Shown: positions 40,533-50,018, counted from the stretch's first letter. The stretch is 64,000 bases of DNA from CAVTHK01 sp964552235 (GCA_964552235.1 CAZKGO010000016.1:1-64000), one strand, 5' to 3'. Numbers and translations are program-made. Notes: generated by a model not told the origin, from the sequence alone.

Positions 40533-41660
40533 TCAGGAGAGATCGACCTCGAGGGTCCGGATGGTGTAGCGGCGCAGCTTCTCGACGTCGACCGAGTGCC
40601 CTATGCCTGCGGCGCGCCGGACCCGGGCGGCGCCCCCGCGGCCGAAGTCGAAGTTGGCGCTCGTGATGTTGTCGGCCAGCAGCAGGGAGTCGTAGGAGCC
40701 GTCGACGTACGCCGGATCGTCCATCAGAGCGGCAGCCGTGCGGCCGAGCGACGAGAGAATGCCGGTCTCCCCCACGTGGCAGCCGAGGCAGGTGCGCAGA
40801 CCGCGCTCTGCAGCCCCGGCGGCCAGGGCCAGGCTGCGCAGCAGGCCTCCGTTCTTGGCCAGCCGTATGTTCACCATGCGGTGGAGACCGAGGGCGGCCA
40901 CCCGCTCCAGGTCCTCCTCGGAGACGAAGGCCTCGTCGGCCACGAACACGAAGCGCGGGTCCGCCCCGATGGCGCGCATCTGCGGCTCAGGGGCCGGGTC
41001 CTCGATGATCGTCACGCCGTAGCGGCTGCAGAGGTCGAGGTGCCGGCCGATGGTCGAGACGTCCCAGGCCATGTTGGCGTCGGCCCGCAGCGTCGTCCCG
41101 GCCCTGACCGCCTCCCGCGCAGCCGAGAGGACCGCCTCGTTGTACCCGAAGTCTCTGCCGATCTTGAGGCGCACGCTCGGCACATCGGCGGCCGCGGCCA
41201 TGGCCAGGAGCGGCCGCACGGCTTCGATGGGCGCCATGGGTATCACCGCGCCATAGTGCACGCAGGTGCGCAGCGGATCGCGGCCCAGGAGGGCGAACAC
41301 GTCGACCCCGCGCTGGCGGCAGAAGGCCTCCATGAGGGCCGTCTCCAGGGCGCAGAGGAGAGGCCGGCTCTCCCGCGCCACCGGGCAGGTCTCGATCGCC
41401 GCCCGCGCCTGCTCCCACCCGCAGCCGCGCAGCGGGCCGATCATCGGTGCCAAGGCTGCGGCCGCCGCATCGAGCAGCGACGAACCGCTCGGCAGGCCGC
41501 CTACGTACTCCCGCAGCACGGCCTCGCCATAGCCGGGGTGGCCGTTGACCTCGATCTCCAGGATCAGCGAATCCGAGGCCGCTCGCGAGGCCGAGGCGTG
41601 GGTAAAGCGCGTGCGGAACGGCAGATGGAGCTGGTGCAGGCGGCAGCGTGAGAGCGCCAT
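40533..41660 (-). CDS. Dipeptide epimerase-like enolase-superfamily enzyme
   Basis: The 375-residue protein belongs to the muconate-lactonizing/dipeptide-epimerase subgroup: 'SVRLKIGRDFGYNEA' (Lys-x-Gly in place of the more usual KxK), 'LRADANMAWDV' (metal Asp and Asn), 'IIEDPAPEP' (metal Glu), 'VFVADEAF' (metal Asp) and 'VNIRLAKNGGLLRSL' (second base Lys). Dipeptide epimerases racemise the C-terminal residue of peptides such as L-Ala-D/L-Glu from the cell wall. The Lys-to-Gly deviation in the first base motif makes the exact reaction uncertain. The ATG (41658-41660) opens the domain without extra residues. Confidence 0.72.
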   Translation of the reverse strand: MALSRCRLHQLHLPFRTRFTHASASRAASDSLILEIEVNGHPGYGEAVLREYVGGLPSGSSLLDAAAAALAPMIGPLRGCGWEQARAAIETCPVARESRPLLCALETALMEAFCRQRGVDVFALLGRDPLRTCVHYGAVIPMAPIEAVRPLLAMAAAADVPSVRLKIGRDFGYNEAVLSAAREAVRAGTTLRADANMAWDVSTIGRHLDLCSRYGVTIIEDPAPEPQMRAIGADPRFVFVADEAFVSEEDLERVAALGLHRMVNIRLAKNGGLLRSLALAAGAAERGLRTCLGCHVGETGILSSLGRTAAALMDDPAYVDGSYDSLLLADNITSANFDFGRGGAARVRRAAGIGHSVDVEKLRRYTIRTLEVDLS

Positions 41661-41730
41661 GGCCTCCCTATAGCATGGCCGACCAGCGCGGTCAACATCG
41701 AGACTGCTCCATGCAGCCGATCGATCCTGC

Positions 41731-43104
41731 TCAGTCGCCTCCAGCGGCCTTGGCTGCAAGCTTCCGCGGATAGTGGGAGTAGTAGTAGGAGTGGCGCCAG
41801 CTCGTGCTGAGGGCGAGGTTGAACTTGTACACGACGGCAAAGGCGACCGGGTTCCGCAGGCTCAGGGCGCTGCGGATCATGCGATAGGCAAAGGCCGCCG
41901 GCGAGTACAGGCGCGCCTTGAGGTAGTTGTGGCCGCGGTAGAGGTCTTCCTCGGAGACTCCGAGCGGCCGGTGCACGAGCCACGAGAACCGGTACTTGCG
42001 CCAGTCGTCGGGAAAGGCCGTGTGGATCAGCCGACCGGCCGCTTTCATCTCGTCGAAGAGCCTCGTGCCTGGCAGGGGAGTCAGTATGGTGATCTGGATC
42101 ATGTCGACCCCGCTGTGGAGCAGGAACCGGGCAAACTCACGGTAGTACTCGGGCGACTCGTGGTCGTTGCCCACGATAAAGCCGCCCATGACGGCGATGC
42201 CATGGCGATGGAAGGCCCGGATCACGTCGCGGTAGTGCTCCGCGCCGATCTTCAGGTTCACCCCCTTGCGCATCTCCTTGAGGTACTCCTCCTTTGTGGT
42301 CTCGAACCCCACAAAGGCGAACATGCAGCCCGAACGGGCGGCGAGGGCGAGGACCTCCTCGTCCTCGGCCGCGTTGATCGACGTCTGCATCCACCACCGC
42401 TTTCGAAGCCGCAGGTCGATCATGCCGCGGAACAGCCGCTTGGCCCGCTCCCGGCTGGCTGCGCTGTAGCCGATGAGATTGTCGTCCACGAAGGCCACGT
42501 AGCGGCCGCTGATGCCCTTGAGCTCGTCCAGGACGTCCTCGGGATCCCTCTGGCGGTACTCCCTGCCCAGGTAGCGCGTGACCGAGCAGAAGCTGCAGTC
42601 AAAGGGACAGCCCCTCGATGTCTGGACCGAGTTCCAGAGGTAGCGTGGATCGAGGAGATCCCGCCTCGGCCGCAGCGCCGCGGTCGCGAGGTCCACGCGC
42701 GATGCGGAGTAGACCCTCTGGAGCGAGCCCCGCTCGAAATCCCTCAGCACATCGGCCCAGACCGTCTCGACCTCGCCGACCACGACCGCGTCGACGTGCT
42801 CCGCCGCTTCCTCGGGGACCATCGACGCGTGGATGCCGCCGATGACCACCTTGGTGCCTTTGGCTCGGTAGACCGACGCGATCTCGTAGGCGCGGTTGAT
42901 GGCTCCGGTAAAGCTGCTGAGCGCCACCAGGTCCGCCGGCTCGTACTCGAACGGCTCGAAGTGCTCGTCGATGAGACGGACGGTCCAGTCGGCGGGCGTG
43001 GCAGCGGCCACGTACGCCAGGCCGAGAGGAGCAAAAGTCGTCGCCCTGCTCAGCAGGTATCCGCTCTTTCTCTCGACAGGGTTGATCAGCAACAGTCTCT
43101 TCAA
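41731..43104 (-). CDS. B12-binding-domain radical SAM protein
   Basis: The 457-residue protein has an N-terminal cobalamin-binding-type Rossmann domain (about 1-140, 'LLINPVERKSGYLLS', 'VIGGIHASMVPEEAAEHVDAVVVGEVETVW') and a radical SAM domain with the cluster motif CxxxCxxC in 'RGCPFDCSFC' (about residues 167-176), 'YVAFVDDNLIGY' and 'AFVGFETTKEEYLKEMRKG'. Such enzymes often methylate unactivated carbons or modify lipids and natural products; the substrate cannot be assigned. The start is TTG at 43102-43104, chosen because a GAGGGGG site lies ahead and the conserved domain begins immediately. Confidence 0.85.
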   Translation of the reverse strand: MKRLLLINPVERKSGYLLSRATTFAPLGLAYVAAATPADWTVRLIDEHFEPFEYEPADLVALSSFTGAINRAYEIASVYRAKGTKVVIGGIHASMVPEEAAEHVDAVVVGEVETVWADVLRDFERGSLQRVYSASRVDLATAALRPRRDLLDPRYLWNSVQTSRGCPFDCSFCSVTRYLGREYRQRDPEDVLDELKGISGRYVAFVDDNLIGYSAASRERAKRLFRGMIDLRLRKRWWMQTSINAAEDEEVLALAARSGCMFAFVGFETTKEEYLKEMRKGVNLKIGAEHYRDVIRAFHRHGIAVMGGFIVGNDHESPEYYREFARFLLHSGVDMIQITILTPLPGTRLFDEMKAAGRLIHTAFPDDWRKYRFSWLVHRPLGVSEEDLYRGHNYLKARLYSPAAFAYRMIRSALSLRNPVAFAVVYKFNLALSTSWRHSYYYSHYPRKLAAKAAGGD

Positions 43105-43252
43105 GACCGCCCCCTCGCCGCCCCCAGATTGACACGACCCGGCCACGATAGGCAAGGAGCAGGGCAGGAGCGGGCGAAGAGGCGACAATTGACGAAGGCC
43201 CCACGCGCGGACCGCGGCTCGGCCCGGCGAAACCGGCGCCGCAACCGCGCGT

Positions 43253-43281
43253 TTGACCCGCTCAACGCTCTGCGTTACGAT
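43253..43281 (+). promoter_or_regulatory. Promoter of the diguanylate cyclase gene
   Basis: TTGACC (43253-43258) and TACGAT (43276-43281) are 17 nt apart. A start near 43288 leaves room for GAGGAG and the GTG at 43313, and rules out the in-frame TTG at 43253 as the translation start. Confidence 0.5.
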
Positions 43282-43312
43282 CGGAAGCCGGCTCCCGAGC
43301 CTCGAGGAGAAC

Positions 43313-46264
43313 GTGGCCGACGCAACCAGCCTCGAGTTCGCCCCGCCTGACGACGAGTCTCAGACCGACCGGCTGGCCGCACTGCTGGACCTGCACGGTC
43401 TCGCGGTGATCGGTGCGGACCACGCCGGGCGGATCGTCGGTTGGTCCCCCGGCGCTGTCCGGCTGTTCGGATACCGCCGGGCCGATGCCCTCCGGAGGAC
43501 CCTCCCGGATCTGTTCACCGATCAGGCCGCGGCCGAGGTCAGGGCCTGGCTCGACGGCCTGCGCGACCGTCGCATCGACAGCGGCGGACCTCCGCTGGAA
43601 TGGGAGGCGCGGCAGGCAGACGGGCGCACATTCAGCGTGCGCGTCACCATCAACCCGACGGCGGCCGGCGTCGACCTCCTGGTCGCGGCGCCTTCGGTGG
43701 GCGGCGCCGTTCTCAGGAGCGAGAGCTTCCTGAGAGCGGTCTACGACGCAAGCGACGAGATGATGATCCTCACCGACCTCGAGGGTCGCATCGTCTGGTC
43801 GAACACCGCCTGGTACCGGGGTCTCGGATACGACCCCGCCTCGCGCCGCACGCCGTTCGAGAATATCCATGACAGGGACCTCGACCGGGTCCTGTCGGCC
43901 TGGACGGACCTCAAGAGCGGCCGCGGAGAGTTCCGCGACGTGGCCTACAGGTACCGCAAAGGCGACGGATCGCAGGTGTGGCTGGAAACGACGATCCTTC
44001 CGATCCCCGGCCAGCCGTACTGCTACGTGCGCAGCCGCAACATCACGCAGAAGAGGCTGCTCGAGGAGGCAGCCGAACGCCGGGCCCGCTATCTCGAAGC
44101 GACCATCGGCGTAGCCGCCCTCGCCGCGGGGCCGACGCCCGACGCCGGGCTGATCGCCGCCTACCTGCGCGAGAGGCTCGGCCTGGCGGCTGCGGGCGTC
44201 TGGATCGACTCGGGCGCGGCTTCGGGCTGCGGCAGGAGCGCAAGCCTCCCCCGGGCCGGCAGCGTCGACCGGGCCGGCCTCGGCCAGGCGCTTGCCGACC
44301 TGGCCGCGAGGGGCGGCGGCACGACCGGTGACGCGACGGACGCGGCGGCAGGCGCCGTCGTTGCTCTCGTCGACTCCGGCGGACGCCCGAGGGGCGCTCT
44401 AGTGCTCGGCCTTCGGTCGGAGGCCACCGAGGAGCCGGTGCTGGCCTGCAACCTCGCGGCGACGCTCTCGCTGGCCCTCGAGCGCCAGGAGTACATGAGC
44501 GGACTCGCCCGCGAGGCGGCGGCCGAAAGCATGCGCGCCGACCTGGGGGCGGCGCTGCTCTCCTGCTGCCGCGAACAGGACGCCCTCGCGCTCGCTCTCG
44601 AGTTCTTCGAGAGGCAGTACGGGCTGCAGATCACGGTGGCGCTCGTCGGCGGCCCCGACCGGCTCCAACCGGTCCTCGCCCGCGTCGAGGGTCGCCCTGC
44701 CGTGATCACAGGCGTCGTGCTGGCCGCAGGCCCGCAGCTGGCGGCGCTGCTGGTGGATGGAGGCCCGCCGGCGGCCCGCATTGCGGGCGGAGGTCCGGTC
44801 TGCCGGGGCGTGTGCGCCGAAGGCTGCGCCGCTGCCGCGGCAGCCGCGATCCGCGCGCTCGTCAGCCCCGCCGACGGCGGCGGGGAGCGCATTGCGCTGC
44901 GCATCCCGGGCGTCGGGGTGGTTTGCGGACTGGCCCCGCGTCCCCCCGGCGACCAGGACCTGCAGGCGAACGCCATCGTGCTCGACGCGGTGGCGGCGGT
45001 CGTGAAGCAGCTGCGCACGGAAGAGGCCCGCAGACGCGCCCTGCGGCGGACCGAACAGGTGCACCAACTGGAGATCGAGGTGAGACGGCTGCCGGTGGGG
45101 AGGCCCGCCGAGAAGCTGCGGGCCATAGCCGCCGGGCTCGCCGCAATGACGGCCGCCGACCGCGTGGCAATCCTGCTGCGCGACGAGGAGGATCGCCGCA
45201 GCCTGCGCCCCGCCGCAGTCGCCACAGGGCCCGGGTCGCCGCGGCTGCGGCGGTCGCTGCGCCGGCTCGCCAGCGAGCTTGCCAGGGACGCCTTTGAGAG
45301 CGGGGAGGCGGTCTTTGTCGCCGCGGCCTCCCGCTGGGCCGGGATCGAATCGCTGCCCGGGCGCCTGCGGCCGCTCGCTCCGCCTGGGACGGTCGTGCCG
45401 CCTTTGTACGCCGGACCGATCCGCGGCGGCGGCGGGCAGCCGACCGGCGCCTTTTGCCTTCTCGGCCGCGAGCCCCTTGACGAGACCGACCTCGTGGTCT
45501 TTCACGACATCGCCGCCCTGATCAGCGGCACGGTCAAGGACGAGTCGCTGTACCGCAGGCAGAAGGAGCTGGCCACGCGCGACGAGCTCACGCGCCTCTA
45601 CAACCGCCGCTACTTTCTGCGGAGGGCCGCGGAGTGGTTCCGCATTGCGCGCCGCTACGGCAAGCCCTTCGCGATCGTGCTGCTCGATGCCGACCGGTTC
45701 AAGAGCGTGAACGACACCTACGGCCACGACTGCGGCGACCAGGTCCTGATCCAGCTCTCGCGAACGATCACGGGGGCCGTCCGCGAGGTCGACGTGGCCG
45801 CCCGCTACGGCGGCGAGGAGTTCATCGTGCTGCTTCCCGAAACGGGAGGCGAGGGCGCGCTGCGGACCGCGCAGCGCATCCGCGAGGCGGTCGAGGACCG
45901 CCTCTTTGAGTGCGGCGAGCAGCGGCTGCGCCTGACCGTAAGCTGCGGGGTGGCGACCGTCGGCGAGAGCACGGGCGATCTCGACGGCGAGCCCTACGGC
46001 GTGCAGTGGGTGGACAACCGCCTGCACGCGCGGCTGCCCTCGGGCGCCGCCGTGGCCCTGGGGGCAAGCCTGGCGGAGGCGGCGGATCGCGGCCGGCTGC
46101 ACGCGGCGGTCGCCGCCGCCCGGGGACTGGGAGAGCGGCAGCGCGAGCACCTGGAGACGCTGGCGTTCAAGGCCGCCTCGCTCGAAGGGATGATCAGCAT
46201 CGCGGACGCCCGGCTGTACCGATCCAAGAGCGCGGGCGGCAACCGCGTCACCGACGGGAGTTGA
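43313..46264 (+). CDS. PAS/GAF sensor diguanylate cyclase
   Basis: The 983-residue protein has two PAS domains (about 20-130 and 140-260, the latter with 'SNTAWYRGLGYDPASRRTPFENIHDRD'), a degenerate GAF-like region, a Cys-rich stretch ('VCRGVCAEGCAAAA'), a second GAF-like region (about 590-740) and a C-terminal GGDEF domain. The active-site loop is GGEEF (833-837), with a product-inhibition RxxD site five residues upstream (824-827). It should make cyclic-di-GMP from two GTP. Unusually, about 90 residues separate 'SCGVAT' from the closing 'ADARLYRSKSAGGNR', where about 25 are normal, so the domain carries an insertion. The gene starts at GTG after GAGGAG. The next gene begins six bases after its stop. 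Confidence 0.88.
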   Translation: MADATSLEFAPPDDESQTDRLAALLDLHGLAVIGADHAGRIVGWSPGAVRLFGYRRADALRRTLPDLFTDQAAAEVRAWLDGLRDRRIDSGGPPLEWEARQADGRTFSVRVTINPTAAGVDLLVAAPSVGGAVLRSESFLRAVYDASDEMMILTDLEGRIVWSNTAWYRGLGYDPASRRTPFENIHDRDLDRVLSAWTDLKSGRGEFRDVAYRYRKGDGSQVWLETTILPIPGQPYCYVRSRNITQKRLLEEAAERRARYLEATIGVAALAAGPTPDAGLIAAYLRERLGLAAAGVWIDSGAASGCGRSASLPRAGSVDRAGLGQALADLAARGGGTTGDATDAAAGAVVALVDSGGRPRGALVLGLRSEATEEPVLACNLAATLSLALERQEYMSGLAREAAAESMRADLGAALLSCCREQDALALALEFFERQYGLQITVALVGGPDRLQPVLARVEGRPAVITGVVLAAGPQLAALLVDGGPPAARIAGGGPVCRGVCAEGCAAAAAAAIRALVSPADGGGERIALRIPGVGVVCGLAPRPPGDQDLQANAIVLDAVAAVVKQLRTEEARRRALRRTEQVHQLEIEVRRLPVGRPAEKLRAIAAGLAAMTAADRVAILLRDEEDRRSLRPAAVATGPGSPRLRRSLRRLASELARDAFESGEAVFVAAASRWAGIESLPGRLRPLAPPGTVVPPLYAGPIRGGGGQPTGAFCLLGREPLDETDLVVFHDIAALISGTVKDESLYRRQKELATRDELTRLYNRRYFLRRAAEWFRIARRYGKPFAIVLLDADRFKSVNDTYGHDCGDQVLIQLSRTITGAVREVDVAARYGGEEFIVLLPETGGEGALRTAQRIREAVEDRLFECGEQRLRLTVSCGVATVGESTGDLDGEPYGVQWVDNRLHARLPSGAAVALGASLAEAADRGRLHAAVAAARGLGERQREHLETLAFKAASLEGMISIADARLYRSKSAGGNRVTDGS

Positions 46265-46269
46265 CGATC

Positions 46270-48924
46270 GTGCCGGAGCGCAAGAGCGACAAAGAGCTTC
46301 TCGCCGATCTGCTGGCCCGAGGGTACGGCGAGGACGAGAGGCGCAAGCGCAGGGAGCGGGCGGCGGCCGCGCAGCGGAAAGCCGCGGCCCCGCGCGAGAA
46401 GCGGTCGGCGCGCGGCGGCTCCGGGCTGCAGTTGAGGCGTCGCGGCGCAGCCGCCGACGAGGCCGAGGCGGGCGTGCGCCGCATGGAGGATTCCCTCGGG
46501 CCGCTTTCGCCCGCGCTGCGCCGCCGCATCGACCGCTACGCCTGGCGGGGCGGCTTTCTCGCCACCGGCTTCGCCGAAAGGCTGCGCAGCATGCTGACGG
46601 TGCTCGCGCCCACCCTCGAGGACTGGGTCGCGCGGGGCCTCGTGCGGCATCTGGTGGGCCTGCCCGGCGGCGACCCCTCCGATCCGGTGGCCTGCAGCAT
46701 GCTCGACGGCGTGCAGATGCTGAGCGCGGCCGCGCGCCTGCTGCTCGGCGGCGAGCGCGGCGGCGGCGAGAGGGCCGGCGGGATCCGCAGACCCGACGAG
46801 TCGCGCATCGGCGAGCGGGTCGCCGCAGGCATGAGGGCGCGGGAGCCCTTTGTCCTGCTCCTGCTCAACCGGCTCGCCGAGACCGACGCGATGGCGGCGC
46901 GCGCGCTGGAGTTCGCCCGCATCGCCTATCGCCGCGGGGACCGTGTTCGGGTGCGAAGCCTCGTGAGGCCCATTCGCTACGTCTACCGCCTGGCCCTGGC
47001 CACCGACAAGCTGGAATCCGACGTGGTGGCGCGCCTGGCCTCGACGGCCGCCGAGATCAACCGCGCCTTCGAAGTCGATGCCGCCGGCCGCAGGCGCGTC
47101 GACCACGCGGCCACGGCGGTGCGGGTCCTCGTGGGGCGGCTGCGCGACTATCGGCACGAGCTGTTCCCCCTTCTCCTCAAGTGTATGGGGCTGTTCTTTG
47201 CCGAGGAGGCGCTCTGGGACGAGGAGAACTTCAGGCTGGTCTGCGATTTCGTCGACCTCAAGCCCGGCGAACTGCTGGACTACAACAGCTACGTCGAAGG
47301 CAGGGTGCGGAACGCCGCGCGGGCAAGCACCGGGCAGCTCGCCGCGGCGCGGGCTGCGGCCGAGGCAGCCGCAGCCGAGGCGGCAGGCGGCCTGGTCGCG
47401 CCGCAATCCGCAGCGGAGGCCGAGCCTGCCGCCGAAGCGGCCGAGGCCCCGGCCGAGGAGCCCGCGGAGGGCGCGCAGCCGTTCGCCGCGAGATTCGGTC
47501 GCGTGCTGCAGACGCTGCGAGAGCTGTTTCCCGACAGCGGGGTCCACAGGCTGCAGCAGTACCACTTCGTGCTGCCCTACTTCGATCTGCGCGTCTTCGG
47601 CAAGGACCTCTCGTTCCCCGCGGCGGTGCACCTGCTTCCGCGCAACGACCCGATGTCGCAGATCATGGTGCTGCACCGGATCCTCGACAACCTCATCTCC
47701 TCCGTCGACCCGGTCGCCCTGGCCGACGCGATGAGCTCGACCACGGGATACCGCGAGGGGCTGGGCGATCTGGTGCGCCGCTGGAAAGAGGTGTACACGA
47801 ACCTCTTCGATCCCTACCTCAAGCAGATCGAGGACTACGCCCGCGTCACCGAGGTCGACCGGCACGGCCCGACGGTGCGGAGGATGGAGGACACCGTCAA
47901 TCGGATGCGCAACCAGGCGATCAGGCACTTCGGCCGCGTGATCGCGGGCGCCGGCCGCCTTGATCCCGCCATCCTGCCGCTGTACGCCCTCGCCGAGCAG
48001 CTGGCGGCCGAGTGCCGGCAGCTCGGCTCCCTGGCCAGCCGCCGCCTCGTCGCCGAGAGGGACCGCCAGGCGCTGGCCATCCTGCAGTCGATGGCCGAGC
48101 GCAACGTCGTCGACCTGGAGGTCAACGGCTACAAGCCGACGATCGAACGGCTCAAGCGGCTGCTGGAAAGGCGGCTCGGCAGGCCGCTGGACCGGCCCAA
48201 GATGCATCTGGAGTTCTTCGAGGTCCTCTCCGATGTGGCCGCGCTCTACGACTGGCTGCTCAACGACAAGGACACCTTCTACCGGACCCCGCCCGACGGG
48301 CCGCTGGTGGCCGGCGCCGAGGAGCGGCGGCGCTGGGCGTCGATCCGCGACTCGGCTGCCCGGGGCTTCGAGCAGCCGCGGCCGCTGCCGGTGAGCGCCA
48401 GCGCCGAGAGCTGGGCCCAGGAGTTCGCCCCGCGCTTCGATGCCCTGCGGCGCAGCGGCAGGCTCACGTTCGTTCTCGTCGAGATGATCGGCCGCGACGT
48501 GCTTGAGGCCGAGGGCGAGAGCGGCGCGCTGGCGCTGGCGGCCTCCAGCGTGCCCGCCCTCGCCGCCGACGCGCCGGTGGCGGCCGCGGCCATCGGGCGC
48601 GACCGGCTGCTGCTGGTGACGACGCGCGGAGCCCGGGTGCCCGCCGGCTGGGTCGACCGATGGCGCACCCAGCTCGGCGAGACGCTGAGGAAGCACCCGG
48701 TGTTCGCCGAGGTGCTCGAGCAGAAGCGGACGCCGGACCTGGGCAGCCTGCTCATCGCGATCGCCGAAGTGGGCGACTGCGGCCACCCCCGCGACGCGCT
48801 GGCGCGGGCCGAGGATGTGCTCGCGGCGGCGCGGACCGGCCGAGGCCCGATCGCGGTATGGTACCGGGGCGAGGCCATCGGGTTCGACGACTACCTTGCG
48901 CGCGTGGTCGGCTCCGGCGCCTGA
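46270..48924 (+). CDS. Large protein of unknown function
   Basis: The 884-residue protein has no signal peptide or membrane helix. It starts with a basic, charged segment ('KSDKELLADLLARGYGEDERRKRRERAA'). A mainly helical domain (about 75-350) follows, then an Ala/Glu-rich linker (about 352-405), then a second, better structured half with 'YHFVLPYFDLRVFGKDLSFPA' and 'NDPMSQIMVLHRILDNLISSVDP'. I do not recognise a family; it resembles large cytoplasmic proteins found in spirochaete genomes next to signalling genes. The GTG at 46270 has GGGAG nine bases ahead, inside the end of the diguanylate cyclase gene, so the two are almost certainly co-transcribed. It could be an effector or scaffold for that cyclase. 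Confidence 0.8.
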   Translation: MPERKSDKELLADLLARGYGEDERRKRRERAAAAQRKAAAPREKRSARGGSGLQLRRRGAAADEAEAGVRRMEDSLGPLSPALRRRIDRYAWRGGFLATGFAERLRSMLTVLAPTLEDWVARGLVRHLVGLPGGDPSDPVACSMLDGVQMLSAAARLLLGGERGGGERAGGIRRPDESRIGERVAAGMRAREPFVLLLLNRLAETDAMAARALEFARIAYRRGDRVRVRSLVRPIRYVYRLALATDKLESDVVARLASTAAEINRAFEVDAAGRRRVDHAATAVRVLVGRLRDYRHELFPLLLKCMGLFFAEEALWDEENFRLVCDFVDLKPGELLDYNSYVEGRVRNAARASTGQLAAARAAAEAAAAEAAGGLVAPQSAAEAEPAAEAAEAPAEEPAEGAQPFAARFGRVLQTLRELFPDSGVHRLQQYHFVLPYFDLRVFGKDLSFPAAVHLLPRNDPMSQIMVLHRILDNLISSVDPVALADAMSSTTGYREGLGDLVRRWKEVYTNLFDPYLKQIEDYARVTEVDRHGPTVRRMEDTVNRMRNQAIRHFGRVIAGAGRLDPAILPLYALAEQLAAECRQLGSLASRRLVAERDRQALAILQSMAERNVVDLEVNGYKPTIERLKRLLERRLGRPLDRPKMHLEFFEVLSDVAALYDWLLNDKDTFYRTPPDGPLVAGAEERRRWASIRDSAARGFEQPRPLPVSASAESWAQEFAPRFDALRRSGRLTFVLVEMIGRDVLEAEGESGALALAASSVPALAADAPVAAAAIGRDRLLLVTTRGARVPAGWVDRWRTQLGETLRKHPVFAEVLEQKRTPDLGSLLIAIAEVGDCGHPRDALARAEDVLAAARTGRGPIAVWYRGEAIGFDDYLARVVGSGA

Positions 48925-48959
48925 GGCGCCCGCGCGGGCCGAGCGGCGCCTCAGGCGCC
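48916..48959. terminator. Symmetric 15-bp stem between convergent genes
   Basis: GGCGCCTGAGGCGCC (48916-48930) and GGCGCCTCAGGCGCC (48945-48959) are exact reverse complements around a 14-base loop. The TGA of the plus-strand gene and the TGA of mutY (minus strand) lie at equivalent positions in the two arms. Each arm is also nearly palindromic. It probably works as a two-sided terminator although it lacks T-runs. Confidence 0.6.
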
Positions 48960-50018
48960 CCGGCCGGGGCGCAACTCGCCCGCTTCCAGGCGCGACAGCA
49001 GCTCCTCCGCTATGCGCCGGTGGGCCGACGGCATCGGCTGCCGTTCGAGCGCCGACAGCGCCACCCACTCGCCCCTGCAGCCGTCGGGGCTCACCGCCGA
49101 CCGCGGAACCGTGCGGGCAACGTAGGCGCGCGGCAGCAGGCGCTCGCGGAAGCGCGTGTAGGCGTGGGTGCGCGGGCGCAGCTCACCGAGCAAGCGCATG
49201 CGGCGGCCGGGGCTCGCAGCCAGGGCCTCGGCCTGCGACGGCGGCAGGCGCGGGAAGGTCCACAGCCCGCGGAACAGGCCGCGATCGTGAGCGCACAGGT
49301 GAACCGCCGCTGCGCGCAGCAGGATCAGCGCCACGCTCTCCCGCGGGATCGCGGCCGCGGCCCTCGCCGCCGGAATCGAGCGCTCGAGCCCGCGGGCGCG
49401 GGCCCGGCACCCGCCGGCGAGCGGGCAGGAGGGACAGCGCGGTGCGGCCTTGACGCAGACGCGCTGGCCGAGCTCCATCAGCGCTTCGTTGAAATCGCCG
49501 GCCCGCGCCGGGGGCATGAGCCGCTCGAGGGCCTGCTGCAGCGGGGCGTCGGCGGGCGGCTCGGCCCGGGCGAGCAGCCGCTGCGCCACCCGGCGCACGT
49601 TGGCGTCCACTACGGCAAAGGGCTGCCCGTGGGCGATGCTGAGGATCGCCCGCGCCGTGTAGTCGCCGACGCCGGGCAGCGAGCGCAGCTCGCCGTACGT
49701 GGCCGGCAACCTTCCGCCCCACCGCCGGCTCACGATGCGCGCGGCCTGCAGCAGGTTGCGCGCCCGGCTGTAGTAGCCGAGGCCTTCCCACAGGCGCATC
49801 ACCTCCCGCTGCGAAGCGGCCGCCAGCGATTCGACGTCGGGATAGCGGCCCATCCAGCGCTCGAAGTGCGGCAGCACCGCCTTGATCACCGTCTGCTGCA
49901 GCATGATCTCCGAGACCCACACCGAGTAGGGGGTGCGCCCGCTGCGCCAGGGCAGCGGGAGGCGCTCGCGGTCCCACCACGCCAGCAGCGACCGGCCGAG
50001 GCCGCGGGCGAGCCTCAC
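48951..50018 (-). CDS. mutY: A/G-specific adenine glycosylase
   Basis: The 355-residue protein removes adenine mispaired with 8-oxoguanine or guanine. It has the catalytic Glu in 'SEIMLQQT', the helix-hairpin-helix and Asp in 'LPGVGDYTARAILSIAHGQPFAVVDANV', the iron-sulfur loop CX6CX2CX5C ('CVKAAPRCPSCPLAGGC') and a C-terminal NUDIX-like 8-oxoG recognition domain. The GTG at 50016-50018 overlaps the sulfatase stop as GTGA. It is the last gene of a long minus-strand run and ends in the symmetric stem. Confidence 0.95.
   Translation of the reverse strand: MRLARGLGRSLLAWWDRERLPLPWRSGRTPYSVWVSEIMLQQTVIKAVLPHFERWMGRYPDVESLAAASQREVMRLWEGLGYYSRARNLLQAARIVSRRWGGRLPATYGELRSLPGVGDYTARAILSIAHGQPFAVVDANVRRVAQRLLARAEPPADAPLQQALERLMPPARAGDFNEALMELGQRVCVKAAPRCPSCPLAGGCRARARGLERSIPAARAAAAIPRESVALILLRAAAVHLCAHDRGLFRGLWTFPRLPPSQAEALAASPGRRMRLLGELRPRTHAYTRFRERLLPRAYVARTVPRSAVSPDGCRGEWVALSALERQPMPSAHRRIAEELLSRLEAGELRPGRGA

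Noticed and set aside
38676..41651. A 991-codon plus-strand open frame over the HD-GYP and epimerase genes
   Set aside because: It is the antisense shadow of two well-supported minus-strand genes and its translation has no protein-like pattern.
43253..43312. TTG at 43253 as start of the diguanylate cyclase
   Set aside because: It coincides with the -35 box of a good promoter whose start point lies downstream; GTG 43313 has GAGGAG ahead.
45994..49068. A very long open frame antisense to the diguanylate cyclase and the large unknown protein
   Set aside because: Its product is Gly/Arg/Pro/His-rich without domains, and the plus strand encodes recognisable GGDEF and coherent protein. High GC removes stop codons on the opposite strand.
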